Assembly: GCA_036023115.1 (NCBI GenBank)
Contig: JAYKKT010000036.1
Coordinates: 6,878,501-6,942,500, forward strand
DNA: 64,000 bases
Direction of reading: 5' to 3'
DNA from: Brasenia schreberi
Lineage: Eukaryota > Streptophyta > Magnoliopsida > Nymphaeales > Cabombaceae
Each line of letters starts with the position of its first letter. Position 1 is the first letter of the stretch. Shown here one piece after another: positions 1 to 12,400 of this stretch. The notes below the pieces were generated by a model that was not told the DNA's origin, did not search any database, and saw nothing but the letters and a program-made list of their open reading frames with translations. The position numbers and the translations under genes were made by a program.

Positions 1-546
1 CCTTAAGAGAAACGGCACTCAGGTTTTTCTTCTAATAATCATGCTTCAAAATCTTCAAATGAGAATTCCTAACGGATTCATAACTGTAGATTTAAGTTAA
101 AGGGTTGAAAACTTAAAAGAGCATATTGGAACAAGAAGAGTTGCTGTGCTTTTCTGTTGTGTTAAAAATAGAAAACTGAAGAAGAAAGACAGCATTACAG
201 GGTATGAAAGGCTTCACCGAATTGGTAGTGAATCAGACGAAGCTGAACGTTGAACGGCTAATCCGGATTGGGGTCCAAAAGGTGGCGGTGGATTCGCTGC
301 CACCACTAGGCTGCTTGCCGGCGGTGACGTTCCGGACTTCCTACACCCACTGCCATGAGTCCTCTAACCTATTCGCGGCCTATCACAACCTTCTGCTACA
401 AAACGCCGTCGCTTCCATCAATGGGCAGCTCAGTGATCCATCGCGTGTTGTCCCTGTGGATATCTATGGCGCTTTCTTGTCCATACTCGAAGGAGAAGCT
501 GCTCAAGGTCAGCATCTTGCAATTTTGTCCTATTTATTTTTCTCTT

Positions 547-606
<60 letters not shown>

Positions 607-3600
607 AAAATTCAAGGGTTTTAAAAAAACAGAAGTATATTTTTATTACAGTTATAACATCCAAATATATTATATAATAAAGATGAAAAATAAAAACGAC
701 TTATATACAAATCCCATCGAAACCAATCTCAACTATTGAATTGATGAGCATGAATCATTGAGACATGACTCTTGATCACACGATTGATATTTTAGTATAA
801 TAACATATTACAAGTTATATATATATATGGGCTAGCATGACATATTGAGTTAAGGGCTAGCATGACATATGATATGGGTCTTTGAAAACAAAGAATTGAT
901 GTAGCTTATCTCATTTGGAAAAGGCTTAGTTGTTGAAGTTATATATATATAAAGGATACTCCACATCCCTTCACACTAAAGACTTAACCATTCCTATACT
1001 TTTTCAAGACATGTGTCATTTAGAAATTTATGGAGGTGTTTGAGAAAATAACATATATATACCCCTCCATCCTAGGTGCCACAAAGTGTACGATCCAATA
1101 TATATACTCCTCAACCCTAATCGTTTGATAGTTTTTAATGATCAGTATCTTTCAAATTTTTTAGTCATTCTCTCTTTTAACATTTTTACAATCTATTTTT
1201 TCATATATTCTTACGAGAGTATCCTTTGATCGTCTTTCTAAATGTCCAAGCCATCTTAAACGATTTTCTTTCATTTTATCATCTATTGGTGCTACTCCCA
1301 ATTTGTTTCTAATAACCACATTATGTATACAATCTTTACTTGTGTGACCACTCATCCGTCTCAACATCTTTTATACATGTTGATGATTATTTACTCAACA
1401 CTCATAACCATAAAACATAGGTCTAATAGCTGCTTTATAATATTTATTTTTCAACTTTAATGGTATCTTTTTATCACATAGAATGCCTTATACCTCTCTC
1501 CATTTTAACCAATGAGTGCATAATATCTTCATCAATTTTTTCATCACTCTAAAAAAAAGACCATATATATTTAAAACTTTCCTTGGGAAGTATACAATGA
1601 ATGTCAATCTTAATTTCTATGTCGTCTAAAGTACCCAAATTATCAAATTTACGTTTCATATATTTTGTTTTTGTTCTACTAAGTAAGAAGTCTTTTCTTT
1701 CTATTGTTTCTTTCCATAGATCCAATTTTCTATTAACTTTTTTCTTAGACTCATCCGCAAACGCATTGTCATTTGCAAATAACATACACTAGGGTACTTT
1801 ATGTTGAATATATTTTGTTAACTCATCAATAACCAATATAAATAAATATGGACTTAAAGTTGATCCCTGATGTAATACAATATGAGCTTCAAAAGAATGT
1901 CATTTTTTCACGAGTCCTCACATATGTTTTTGTATCATCGTATATGTCTCTTACGAGATTTATATATGTTAATGGGATACATTTCTTTTTCAAGTTTTTT
2001 CAAAGAACATCTTTGGGCACCCTATTACAAGTTTTTCTAAATGAATAAATATTATGTAAATGTTTTTTTCCTCTAAAATGTTCAATAAGACATCTCAATA
2101 GGTGAATCACTCCAATAGTAGATCTGTCAGGCATAAATCTAAATTGGTTTTCTATTTTACTTGATACTTGTCTTAACATACATTTGATAATTTTTTCTCA
2201 TAATTTCATAGTGAGGCTCATTAACTTGATAACTCGATAATTCATACAATTCTAAATGTCTCCCTTGTTCTTATATATAGGTATAAGTGGACTCACTCTC
2301 CATTTCTCGAGCATCTTTTGGGTTCTTCATATTTCGTTAAATAGTCTTATAAGTCAACTCAATCCTATTTTTCCTAAGATTTTTCATACTTCTATAGGAT
2401 TATTGTTTGGTCATATAGATTTACCAACCTTCATATATTTAAGAAACTATTTGACTTCATTCTTTTGAATACGTCAATAAAAATTACAATTTATAACCTA
2501 ATAGTAACAACTATATTTCTACTAAAAAGCTTATAGAAATAATTTTTCTATCTATTTTTATATTATCTTCGCCACTACAATATTCTCATCCTCATCTTTG
2601 ATACATCTAACAAAATTAAATCCTTAGTTTTCCAATCTCTAGCCTTAATTATCCTAAAAATATATCTTTCACCTTCTTTTGAGTTAAGCTTTTTATATAA
2701 ATCCTCCTAAATTTTGGCTTTTGTTTTACTAACGGCTTTTTTTCTTCTTTGCTTTTTTATAAGTCTATCAAGTTCCTCTAGTCTTCTTGGCATAATACAA
2801 TTTGTATCATGCCTTCTTTACTTTGATTTTATTTTGCACCACTTTACTTTACTACCAAACTTTTTTTTGTCGGTATGCCTCCCTTAGATTCACATCACCT
2901 CTTTTGTCACTTTCTAAATAAGTATAATTATATTGTTTCATATATGAGAAGGTGTACCTACATAATTTCAAGCCTCTTCTAGAAAACTTTTTATTTAAAT
3001 ATATCTTCTTTCTCACATTTGAGGCTCCACCATCTAGTTTGAATAATTTTATGTACTTTATTCTTCTTTATCTACTTTTTTACCTATAAATTCATTACTA
3101 AAAGTCGATGTTGAGTAGTTAAACTTTGTCCTATAATTATCTTGTAATCTTTATAATACGATCTATCTTTTTTCAAATAAAAAAAATAGTTAATTTGTGT
3201 TTGTAACATAGCAAAATGTTCATCTCGTTTTTTGAAAATTGTATTGGGTAGAAAGAGATCAAAATCCATAGCAAAATTTAAAATCTCTCTATCCTCCTTG
3301 TTTATATTCTTAAAACCATAATTTTCATGAATACCTTGATATCCTAATATCTCTTTACCGACATGTCCATTTAAGTCTCCTCCTAAATAAATCATCTTCT
3401 TTTATAAAATTCTTTGAATTACCTTATCTAACTATCCTAAAAACATTCTTTATACTATTTTCTAATCCTACTTCGAGTATATAAGCACAAACTATATTCA
3501 AAATATTTACTCTAACACTAACTTCACCATCATAATTCAGTCATCATATCATTATATGTTTACCATACTATCCTTTAAATCTTTATTTATAATAATACCA

Positions 3601-5134
3601 ACTCCATTTCTAGCCTTTTTTTTCCTCAATACTATAATTTAAAACCTATATTATCAATATATTTTGTTTTTTCTCCAACCCACTTTGTTTCTTTTAAACA
3701 TAAAATGAATTTTTCTCTCGATCATAGTATCTACCACCTCTATTAGCTTATCGGTCAATGTTTTGATATTCAAAGTACTAATATGAATCTTATTATATAA
3801 AACTAACTTTCTTAACCTCTACATCCATAAATGCTGAAAATGTGGAGACCCTCACTGTAACTTGTTAACTATATTCAAGTGATAATGTAACATAACTAAC
3901 TTTTTTATTCACACTCATCTATGATGTGGGAACCCTTTCTGTAATTGTTTCACTACATCGAAGTGAAGATATAGAGATCATTCCCTATTTTTCATTGCAT
4001 TCGGGCCCTACAATACATCACTAAGAGAAAACATCCCAACACAATGTCTATAATTTATAGAATTCATGCTAGATAAGTCCCACAAAGTTTTATTCAAGCT
4101 TGAAACTGACCAAGCAAGGGTGATCCCTTTGATCCCTTAAATGAGCAGAGTTGATATATATACAACACCAGCTAAGCCTTTTCCCATACTAGACGGGGTC
4201 AATTACATGGATTTTTGTTTCCACATAGCCCTATCATGTGTCATGTTAGCACTTAACTCACAATAAGCTAGATCATTCTTTATTGTTTCTTTCCAACACT
4301 TTTGTGGTCATCCTCTACCTCTTTTAATACTTTCAAAATCTAGTTTTTCATATCTTCTTACAAGTACTTCTTTTGATCTTCTTTCTATATGTCCAAACCC
4401 TCTTAAACAATATTCTTACATTTTATCCTCTATTGGTGTCACTCCTAATTTGTTTATAATAACCTCATTATGTATATGATCTTTCCTTGTATGACCATTC
4501 ATCCATCTCAACATCTTCATTTCTGTCATATACATCTTTTGTACATGTTAATGATTAATTGCCCAACACTCATAACATGGCAGGTCTAATTGCTGCTATA
4601 ATATTTACCTTTTAACTTTAATGATATATCTGATAATATATATATATATATGTATATATATGTATATATATATATATGTACGTGTGTGTGTGAAATAACC
4701 ACGGAGGAAAAACTCCAAATTCAAATTCCATTTTCGTGTTCACTTTGTGTGTGTGAAATAACCACGGAGGAAAAACTCTAAATTCAAATTCCATTTTCGT
4801 GTTCACTTTGAAAATAACGACCAACTTTCAACAATTGGAATCATGTAAGAGATGAATCCCATAAAGAGAGTGAATTCTTGAAAACTCTTCACATCCAAAT
4901 TTTTTTGTTTTCTCATGCGTAGGATCCAAATTCGAAGACCCGTTGAGACCATGCTGCACGACAGTCAACTCTACCGTCTATTGCGGCAGTGTCGACCAAC
5001 AAGGGAATAAGCTGTATGAGGTGTGCAAGACCCCAGGCTCGGCCTTCTTCTGGGACAGCGTGCACCCATCACAGGCTGGCTGGTACGCAGTGGCCTTATC
5101 TCTCCAGCCAACTCTCCTCCAGCTGCAGCTGTGA
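1..5134 (+). CDS. GDSL esterase/lipase gene A (At5g03610-like), 5' part outside window
   Basis: Three exons are visible: 1-22 (end of an exon coding ...LKRNGTQ), 201-507 and 4923-5134, joined at GT-AG borders (phases 0 and 1), together 180 codons including the stop. The 307-nt middle exon equals that of gene B and carries the family's LPPLGCLP block. The last exon carries the PCCT cysteine motif and the catalytic block DSVHPSQAGW (Asp and His of the SGNH triad). The Ser-bearing block I lies upstream of the window. Family knowledge: secreted serine hydrolases acting on lipid or acyl esters; the substrate cannot be told. The last intron is 4.4 kb and contains an (AT)n run and two antisense LINE fragments. 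No stop or frameshift is seen in the visible exons. Gene B is a tandem paralogue 4.4 kb downstream. Confidence 0.88.
551..602. repeat. (AT)n microsatellite in GDSL A intron
   Basis: About 26 AT units starting some 43 bases after the splice donor at 508. Long Tyr-Ile reading frames over it are artefacts of the repeat. Confidence 0.95.
603..1140. other. AT-rich intron sequence, no feature recognised
   Basis: Part of the last intron of GDSL gene A. It holds short direct repeats of a gctagcatgacatat motif near 830-870 and several short (TA)n runs. No coding potential was seen. Confidence 0.6.
1141..3840 (-). mobile_element. RTE-type LINE, nearly whole ORF2 but degenerate (L1)
   Basis: Antisense in the intron of GDSL A. 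Read on the minus strand it runs from an apurinic endonuclease-like domain to the C-terminal region near 1160-1370 with the RTE motif LRWLGHLERRSK. The endonuclease part (best at 3084-3395) has GDLNGHVG and ends in TTQHRLLVMNL. The reverse transcriptase region is broken by many stops and frameshifts; the catalytic FADD block is decayed (FANDN near 1770). The 3' end and tail of the element are missing here. By length it is one of the most complete copies in the window, but it is old. Confidence 0.85.
3841..4159. other. Intron sequence between two LINE fragments
   Basis: Contains two imperfect copies of a short segment with gtggagaccctcactgtaac / gtgggaaccctttctgtaat (near 3841 and 3927), followed by a cattcgggccctacaatac stretch. 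It may be 5' leader of the LINE. No gene was seen. Confidence 0.4.
4160..4625 (-). mobile_element. RTE-type LINE 3' fragment (L2)
   Basis: The plus strand begins with caacaccagctaagcctttt and continues with tactagacggggtca, the reverse complement of the 3' end of the intact LINE at 52.3 kb. The fragment covers the C-terminal ORF2 region and stops at an (AT)n run. It has the same orientation as L1 but is separated from it by 320 bp, so it is either a second insertion or a displaced end of L1. Confidence 0.85.
4632..4810. repeat. (TA)n/(GT)n run followed by a 63-bp tandem duplication
   Basis: A TATATG-type microsatellite (4632-4690) leads into two copies of a 63-bp unit containing gtgaaataaccacggaggaa (near 4685-4747 and 4748-4810) that differ at about one position. 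The duplication probably arose recently. Confidence 0.9.
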
Positions 5135-5825
5135 TTCAGAGCAAGATCACTTAACAAGATAATAAACCACAAGACAATCCAATTGGGTTCTGTTTGCAGT
5201 TTCCTGTTTTACTTTGTTACATTTGAATGTGAGCAGAAAACATGAGTTCTTACTTTCTGCAGTAAAGTACTACCGTGACACAACATTTATACATCATATA
5301 TAAGGGAAAATAAAGAATCTACGCAAGCATCCAAAAACAATATGCCCTCAGGATTGATTACTCTTCTTTGTTGGCTTCTTGACATTTAAAATATGTTTGT
5401 CTTAGGAACTAGTGCCTGCTAATTTGGTTGGGGTACTTGATACAAAATGGACATCCAAAGGGAGCTGAATGCAAAAAGGGTTCCAATTGGATGTTCAGCG
5501 GTTCTGGTTTGAGCAAGTATTAATTAAACTGGAGATTTTAAGGTTGGTAATAAAATATGAATCAATTGGGTATATATGGCCTCGCAAGACCGAATAATAT
5601 ATAAAGCTTTGATATATATGCCCTCAAAAGGCTCAGGGACAGACTGTTCAACTAACATTCGGTTGTTAAACATAATGCTCTTGTCAATAAGTTATAACTA
5701 CGAAGAATACATGAGCGATCACACCCCTGACGAGAGGATAACACGTCTCACCACCTCAACATGCCATCACATGAGAAATACTCTAAAGGCACCTTCAAAA
5801 TTTACTCTGACTGACATTCTCTGTG
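5135..5825. other. GDSL A 3' region and intergenic DNA
   Basis: Starts with the likely 3' UTR of gene A. A 94-codon open frame on the plus strand (5576-5860) has no recognisable domain and runs into a dispersed duplicated segment, so I do not call it a gene. Confidence 0.5.
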
Positions 5826-6010
5826 CCAGCAAAGTTGCACTATCCGTTAACCAGATTTAAAACTTCGTGAATTGTATTTAACACCAAAAAATCACATAGA
5901 ATACATTCAAGTCTCTTTAAAGAGTGTCTCTGCACTGCCGTATCTGTTCTTTCATGGACAATTGAATATATCCTGACAGTCTCTGTAAGAGTTATTGAAG
6001 ACTTCGAATA
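5826..6010. repeat. Dispersed direct duplication, copy 1
   Basis: Shares a run of segments with 7490-7870, for example aaagttgcactatcc, accagatttaaaact, tttcatggacaattgaat and tatcctgacagt, in the same order. Copy 2 is interrupted by a SINE-like element. Confidence 0.8.
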
Positions 6011-6265
6011 CACGGTTAATATATCCAAAACCTCATGAGGTTAAAGTGCTCAAGATGAATCCTTGCGAGAGGCCGGTGTCTTTGCCGAGATCAACAAGCC
6101 TTTCTTTCCCTACTTTTGACAGCCCAGGAAGCACATAAGCTAATCGACCATTGTTGAAGCACAAGCATCATTTATGATTGGAGCCCACCACACCATTCAA
6201 GGTTGAGATCACCTAAACCAACCCTCAACATCTGGTGAGTCAAAGAAAGATAGAGCACCTTGAAG
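6011..6265 (-). other. Unidentified segment with a 45-codon open frame
   Basis: On the minus strand, codons from 6167 down to a stop at 6033-6035 are open. The C-terminal part reads VLPGLSKVGKERLVDLGKDT. I do not recognise it. It could be the last exon of an old gene fragment or chance. Confidence 0.25.
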
Positions 6266-7241
<976 letters not shown>

Positions 7242-7365
7242 TTTTTTGTTGCAAGAGGAGGCCGAAGCTTAACGCACATACCCACAAACACATCCTTCAG
7301 GAGTCCAACTCCCCACCGGCAGCAATGGCACTAGCGTGCCCTGTCGTTGAGCTAACGCTCTGGGT
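7242..7365 (-). mobile_element. tRNA-derived SINE-like element, antisense copy S1
   Basis: The minus strand carries a B-box-like ggagttggactcc, then a gtgcgttaagcttcggcctcc 3' body and an A-rich end, matching copy S2 (ttaggcttcagcctcctctt, A-tail). The B box has one weak position (ttgg for ttcg), so this copy is probably inactive. Confidence 0.6.
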
Positions 7366-7489
7366 CCATATAGAATGCCTTTGTAAAATACACCCCTGGC
7401 CACAGAGTTGTCCCTATGTCAACCCACCTCAGCAAGCCATTAGTCCGCAAGGCAACTGCACCATTAACTCTGGCTCACTTTCTCTATGC

Positions 7490-7870
7490 GAGAAAAGTTG
7501 CACTATCCATCAACCAGATTTAAAACTTTGTGAATAGCATTTAACACCAAAATTGTATGCACCATACACGCAGAACGTTAGGTCTAACGGTTGGACACTC
7601 TAGGCTGGTGGAGGGTTCGATTCCCAGAAGGTGCATGTGTTTGATCTCTGTGTTAGGCTTCAGCCTCCTCTTATAACAAAAAAAAAAGATTCATACACAA
7701 GACTTTCAAGTCACTTTAAAGAGTGGCCCATGCACTGTGACATCTTTTATTTCATGGACAATTGAATTTATCCTGACAGTCACTGCAAGTCAATCCAACA
7801 TGGTTAATGTATCAAATATAAACGGAGGAAGGTGTAAGTGAAGAGGTATTGACCACTTCGAATACCCCAC
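7490..7870. repeat. Dispersed direct duplication, copy 2, split by a SINE
   Basis: Matches 5826-6010 on both sides of an insertion at about 7554-7690. The uninterrupted copy 1 serves as the empty site. Confidence 0.8.
7556..7689 (+). mobile_element. tRNA-derived SINE-like element S2
   Basis: Contains a near-perfect RNA polymerase III B box, gggttcgattccc (7614-7626), an upstream A-box-like ggtctaacggttgg, a conserved 3' body ending in gcttcagcctcctcttataa, and an A10 tail (about 7679-7688). It sits inside a duplicated segment whose other copy lacks it. Confidence 0.72.
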
Positions 7871-9180
7871 CATGTGCAAAAAGTTAATGTCCTTCGTCTT
7901 CTGACTGCATCTTCTAAAAGTGAAATAGCTTAAAAAAAATCGTATGCAATATGATTGAAATTTGGCTGCATACGTTGGTTGGTTTGTAATTGAAGGGTTG
8001 TTAAGTCAATTAGACATGACCGGTTCTAAACTGGTTGAGCAATTCCAACCAGAAGAACTGGACCAAGAACTGGTCAAAATCGAAACTAGAACTAAAACCG
8101 GGTCTACCCGGTTCCATTCCGGTTCATGTTAACCATTTGTGTGAATGCATAATTATGATATATAATTACAAATGAATATATAAGATAACAACAATGAGTT
8201 CATGGATTAATAAAAGAGATGATATCTTTTATTTATCGTTTCGCATAGTTTGTTTTATTATTTTTAGATAAGCCTTATTTTTCAAGATGAATGAGAGAAG
8301 TGGTTGGGGGTGGGGACTTGTTATTCTCATTCCCGTCCTGATTTTCGTTGGAGATTTCTTAATCTCTCCATCCCCACCTCTTGTTTCTACTCCTCAAATC
8401 CATCTTATTCTGGACAGGTCTCCGCATAAAACGAAAAATCCCCTTCTCATAAACATCCCTGTTTGTATCCAAATTCCATGCCGCAGGCCAGATCAAAACA
8501 TTCCTATGAGGGAATTGGATCAAGTATTAGAGAGCACGAAAACATTTGATGTAATTGAATTAAGTTCCTGTTTTGCTCGGCCATGGGGACCCTCAATAAA
8601 TTCCAATACACAACTTGCACGGTGAGAAAGATTGCAATTTATTTTAATATTTATTTATGTCTACGTAATTAAAACCAACAAACTTTTGTCTTCCTTTTCA
8701 ACTGTCATTTACAGTGTTCCCAGAAGTCGACATGAGTGCAGTACTGCACTGTCTAGTTAACTGTTGTGCCTTCAGCGTCTACTTGCTCTTTACCTGTGCG
8801 TTCATTCAACTCCAAGATTCTACAAAGCAATCTCCGTTCTTTCCATTCTTAAGGTGACACTGCAATTTTGGTTCCTCTTAACTCAAAACTGTTCAACATA
8901 TACATAGTAATTGGATTTAACGAACTCATAGAGAACAACAGAAAACCCATATCTCTATTATTCAATTGGTAAGATCAACCACGCAAATTTGAGTCAAAGA
9001 TAATGTTAACTTTATACTTTGTGTTTAATATAACTTCAATTGTTCATATTAGAGATGGTAGTCGTAATGGGTTTTCTTAGTTTTCTATTTTTCTGTGTTT
9101 CCTTAATCTAGATCTCTAGGTAGAATTCTCTAGATGTTGACGTTTTTTATTTTCAATACAACACGCAGACACAATGCCGA
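7871..9180. other. Intergenic region upstream of GDSL B
   Basis: Holds a stretch rich in alternating aaccgg/ggttcc words (7990-8130), similar in style to FAR-flank sequence at 17.4 kb. An open frame at 8287-8625 has no known domain. No gene was recognised. Confidence 0.5.
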
Positions 9181-9394
9181 CATTAACTTCATTGTTGAAG
9201 AATCCCTTCACTCAACCAACGATTTTCCGCATTGACTGATGGCGGCCAATTACTGCCCTTTCTTCAATGCCTAGTTGCAAAGGAACCACATTAACTTCAT
9301 TGTTGAAGAATCCCTTCACTCAACCAACGATTTTCCGCATTGACTGATGGCCGCCAATTACTTCCCTTTCTTCAATGACTAGTTGCAAAGGAAC
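9181..9394. repeat. 107-bp tandem duplication upstream of GDSL B
   Basis: Two copies (9181-9287 and 9288-9394) starting cattaacttcattgttgaag, differing at only a few positions (for example ggcggcc against ggccgcc). They lie within 310 bp of the GDSL B start codon, so promoter or 5' leader sequence has been doubled. Confidence 0.93.
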
Positions 9395-9442
9395 CTCTTT
9401 GGGTTCTTTATTACTCACCCACCTGTTCCACCATTGAGCATC

Positions 9443-9446
<4 letters not shown>

Positions 9447-9488
<42 letters not shown>
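9447..9488 (+). promoter_or_regulatory. (TC)21 tract ending at the GDSL B start codon
   Basis: A pure TC repeat ends one base before the ATG at 9490, so it is probably in the 5' UTR or core promoter. CT/GA tracts just upstream of start codons are common in plant 5' leaders and can act as GAGA-type elements; a role here is inferred. Confidence 0.6.
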
Positions 9489-9489
<1 letters not shown>

Positions 9490-9492
<3 letters not shown>

Positions 9493-12400
9493 GGGCCATG
9501 GACATTCTTGTGCCTAAGTTTCTTGCTTGTCTTAGGTAAAACCTTTCTAATGTTCTTAGTCCATTGCGTGAATAATGCGTTTAATGCATATGATGAGAAA
9601 ATATAGCAGTGTATTATGTGATGTACTTGCTTTTGTTGATCTTAGGTGTCACGACCGAAGGCTTCGCTGACCACCAATCGCCAAGGAGTCTTTTTGTTTT
9701 TGGGGACTCTGCCGTGGACACGGGAAACACGCCGGAATTCCTCGCCTCCTCATGGAAACCTCCCTATGGGATAACGTTCCCCGGTAAACCAGCCGGCAGA
9801 TATTCGGACGGCCGTCTCCTCACAGACTTTGTTGGTAAGATCCTTCTCTCTTTGTTGATTTTAGCGTCAGCAGAGCACTCTCGGGGACTTCTTACTGTAT
9901 ATTATGACCCTCTCGGATGAGTTTTGCATTTATACATCTCTTATATAAACAAATTCTTTGCATGCATACCCACCAAGATTCGGCCCTTTGATTTGCTTGA
10001 CGAGGATAAATAGTTTTACAAAGAGATCATCAAAACTAAAACCAAACCAAAGCTAAAGAAGCTTTCTCCTCCGTTAAGGGCGCTGGGCTACATGAATACT
10101 CAGGCGTTGGAACCACCGGTCTGCATGTTCTCAACGCACGGCACGATAAAGCGTGCAGGCCCCTCGTTTACGATTTGCTTCGCTCGGCGCAAACACGGGT
10201 TCCGATTTTGGGTCTAACTCGTATAACCTGATTTTATAAAGCAAAAGATAATTATCACTATTAGATCATTATGCACCAAGACTGTTTAGCTCAGTCGTGA
10301 GGACACTCTAGCGCTGTTTCTGTTGGTAGAGAGTTCGACTCTCAAAGGTGCATGTGTGTTATGCTTTTGCCTCGTTTTTTTAAAAAAAGTCAGCTAGTCT
10401 AATGTCACACTAATACTGCCATTATGATTCATTATTATGATAGAATGTAATAAGTTTTAAAATGTTTAAGAGCTCATGAAGTTAGTGCTAGTGCTGTTGA
10501 CATTCTTCTTAAAACGTCAAGTCAATCAGACCATTCTCGCTCAAGGACTTTAAGTCGACTTTCGGATGAAAATTTTGAGTCTAAAATACGGTTAAACCTT
10601 AACCGAACAGAGAATAAGTCGGGTTCAGTTACGTTTTCCGGTCAGGTTTGGCCTGTTCCAGTTTCAAGTGGTCTACAGCTAGATTTGGTTCCGGTTCAAA
10701 TTGACCAAAGTTGCACGTTTGAAATGAGATTTTAATGAATTAACTCGCTAATTTGTGGAAATCTGCATTTGGAAAACCAGTGCTCCAACTAATTTTGAGT
10801 ATGATCATCTTTCTGAAAACGTGTTGCAGTCTTCGTCATATCTTATGTCTTCAATTTCGTTGATAATGTCTGCAAGTTTTCCTTAGGAAGTTGTGATGCA
10901 TGCAGCTTCATATCTAGGAATTCCTTCTCCCGTTCCCTACAAAGTGAGACGAGCTCCGGGAAATAGGAAGAGATTCGGCATGAATTTCGCATACAGCGGC
11001 ACCGGTGTTTTCGACACTTTTGCTTTACTGCCGAACCTAACCACGCAGATAGATTTCTTCCAGCAACTGCTCCAGCAAGGTGCATACAAATCGTCCGAAT
11101 TGTCGTCGTCCGTGGCGCTTGTCTCGGCTGCAAGCAATGACTATGCTGCTTACCTTCTAAATAATGGAACAACTGAGGTACCCGATACTGAACTCGATTC
11201 ACCTGAGACTCGGTTTCTTGGTTTTGTATAGTTGGTAAGTGATGCCAGTCTATGACGAAGTGTGGTTTTTAGATTTCTTGGAGTATATTTAAAGAGAATT
11301 CTATCCTTGCATCAGAGATTTGTGTTTGGTAGTATGTTCGGAGTGTAAAGAGAATTCCTAATATCTGTAGATCTATTTTCTCAATCGTCAAAAGGATGCA
11401 GAGGAGTTTGAAAATCTTGTTTTCACGGTCGAACAACCTTCATGATTCAATCAAACCTTGTGAGAATTCCGCTAGAGGTCCAAAGACTTGCTGGAGAACT
11501 CTTAAATTCAGATGAAACCCGTCGGAGTTCCGCCAGAACACCGGTGGGCCTTCTGGGGCTGTTGGTAAAGTCCAAGAAAGGCACATAGAGTTCAGCTGGT
11601 CAGTATCTTTCAAAACAGAACTGACAAAGAAGACAAATAGGTTACCTAATGGAAAAATATATCATCGGACTTGGGATATATATAGCGTCTTCAATACATA
11701 ATACATCATCTTTCATAAACATTTTCACCACTCGATTCTTTGAAATTAATGATGGAAATTTGTACAATGATAACTATGAATAAAATTATCATTGATTTAA
11801 AATGTTTCTATAAGATCGTGGACCAAAAGACAGACCCCTCTCTCTCTCTCTCCCTATATATATATATATAGTTCGAGAGAGAGAAATTTTGACAAATAGT
11901 GATTCTTTATTGGGTCTAACCCTTAAGATTTGATATATACATATATATATATATGTATATATGGAGCTGGGACTGTTTATCACACTTTCCCAATTCATAT
12001 AATTAAACAAACCAAAACCAAGGCTTATCACACAATAATGCACATTAAATGATCTCGACTACATGGATTTCTCAATCGCTATTGTGCTGTATCTGGCCAT
12101 GATAAACACAAAATTCCAAAGGACCTCATGTGATGTTACATGTTTTTGGGTACCAAACTAGAAATTTTTCACATGATCTTAGATCCGGTGATAGATTTAT
12201 GGGGTTTTCACTAATGCCAATATTTATGTGCTAGATCTTGAGTAATGGTTGTCGGTATGATTTGCATTGTAGAACTTAAACGAATTCATAGTGAAGCTGG
12301 TGAACCAGATGGCCGTGGACCTAAGACGCCTGACCGGACTTGGTTTGAAGAGAATAGCCATTTTGGGCCTGGAGCCAATTGGCTGCCTGCCGGTGGTAAC

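Noticed and set aside
5576..5860. 94-codon open frame after GDSL A
   Set aside because: It runs into a dispersed duplicated segment whose second copy at 7.5 kb does not keep the frame.
8287..8625. 112-codon open frame upstream of GDSL B
   Set aside because: No domain, no splice or homology support, low-complexity start; left as intergenic.
10272..10345. Possible tRNA gene
   Set aside because: It has pol III box-like words but no complete cloverleaf or anticodon arm, and its tail and relatives fit a SINE family better.
10887..11231. Alternative start of GDSL B exon 3 at 10,887
   Set aside because: Using the AG at 10,885-10,886 leaves the phase inconsistent with exon 2; the AG at 10,904-10,905 restores V-A-S-Y-L-G and makes the total 1023 nt.
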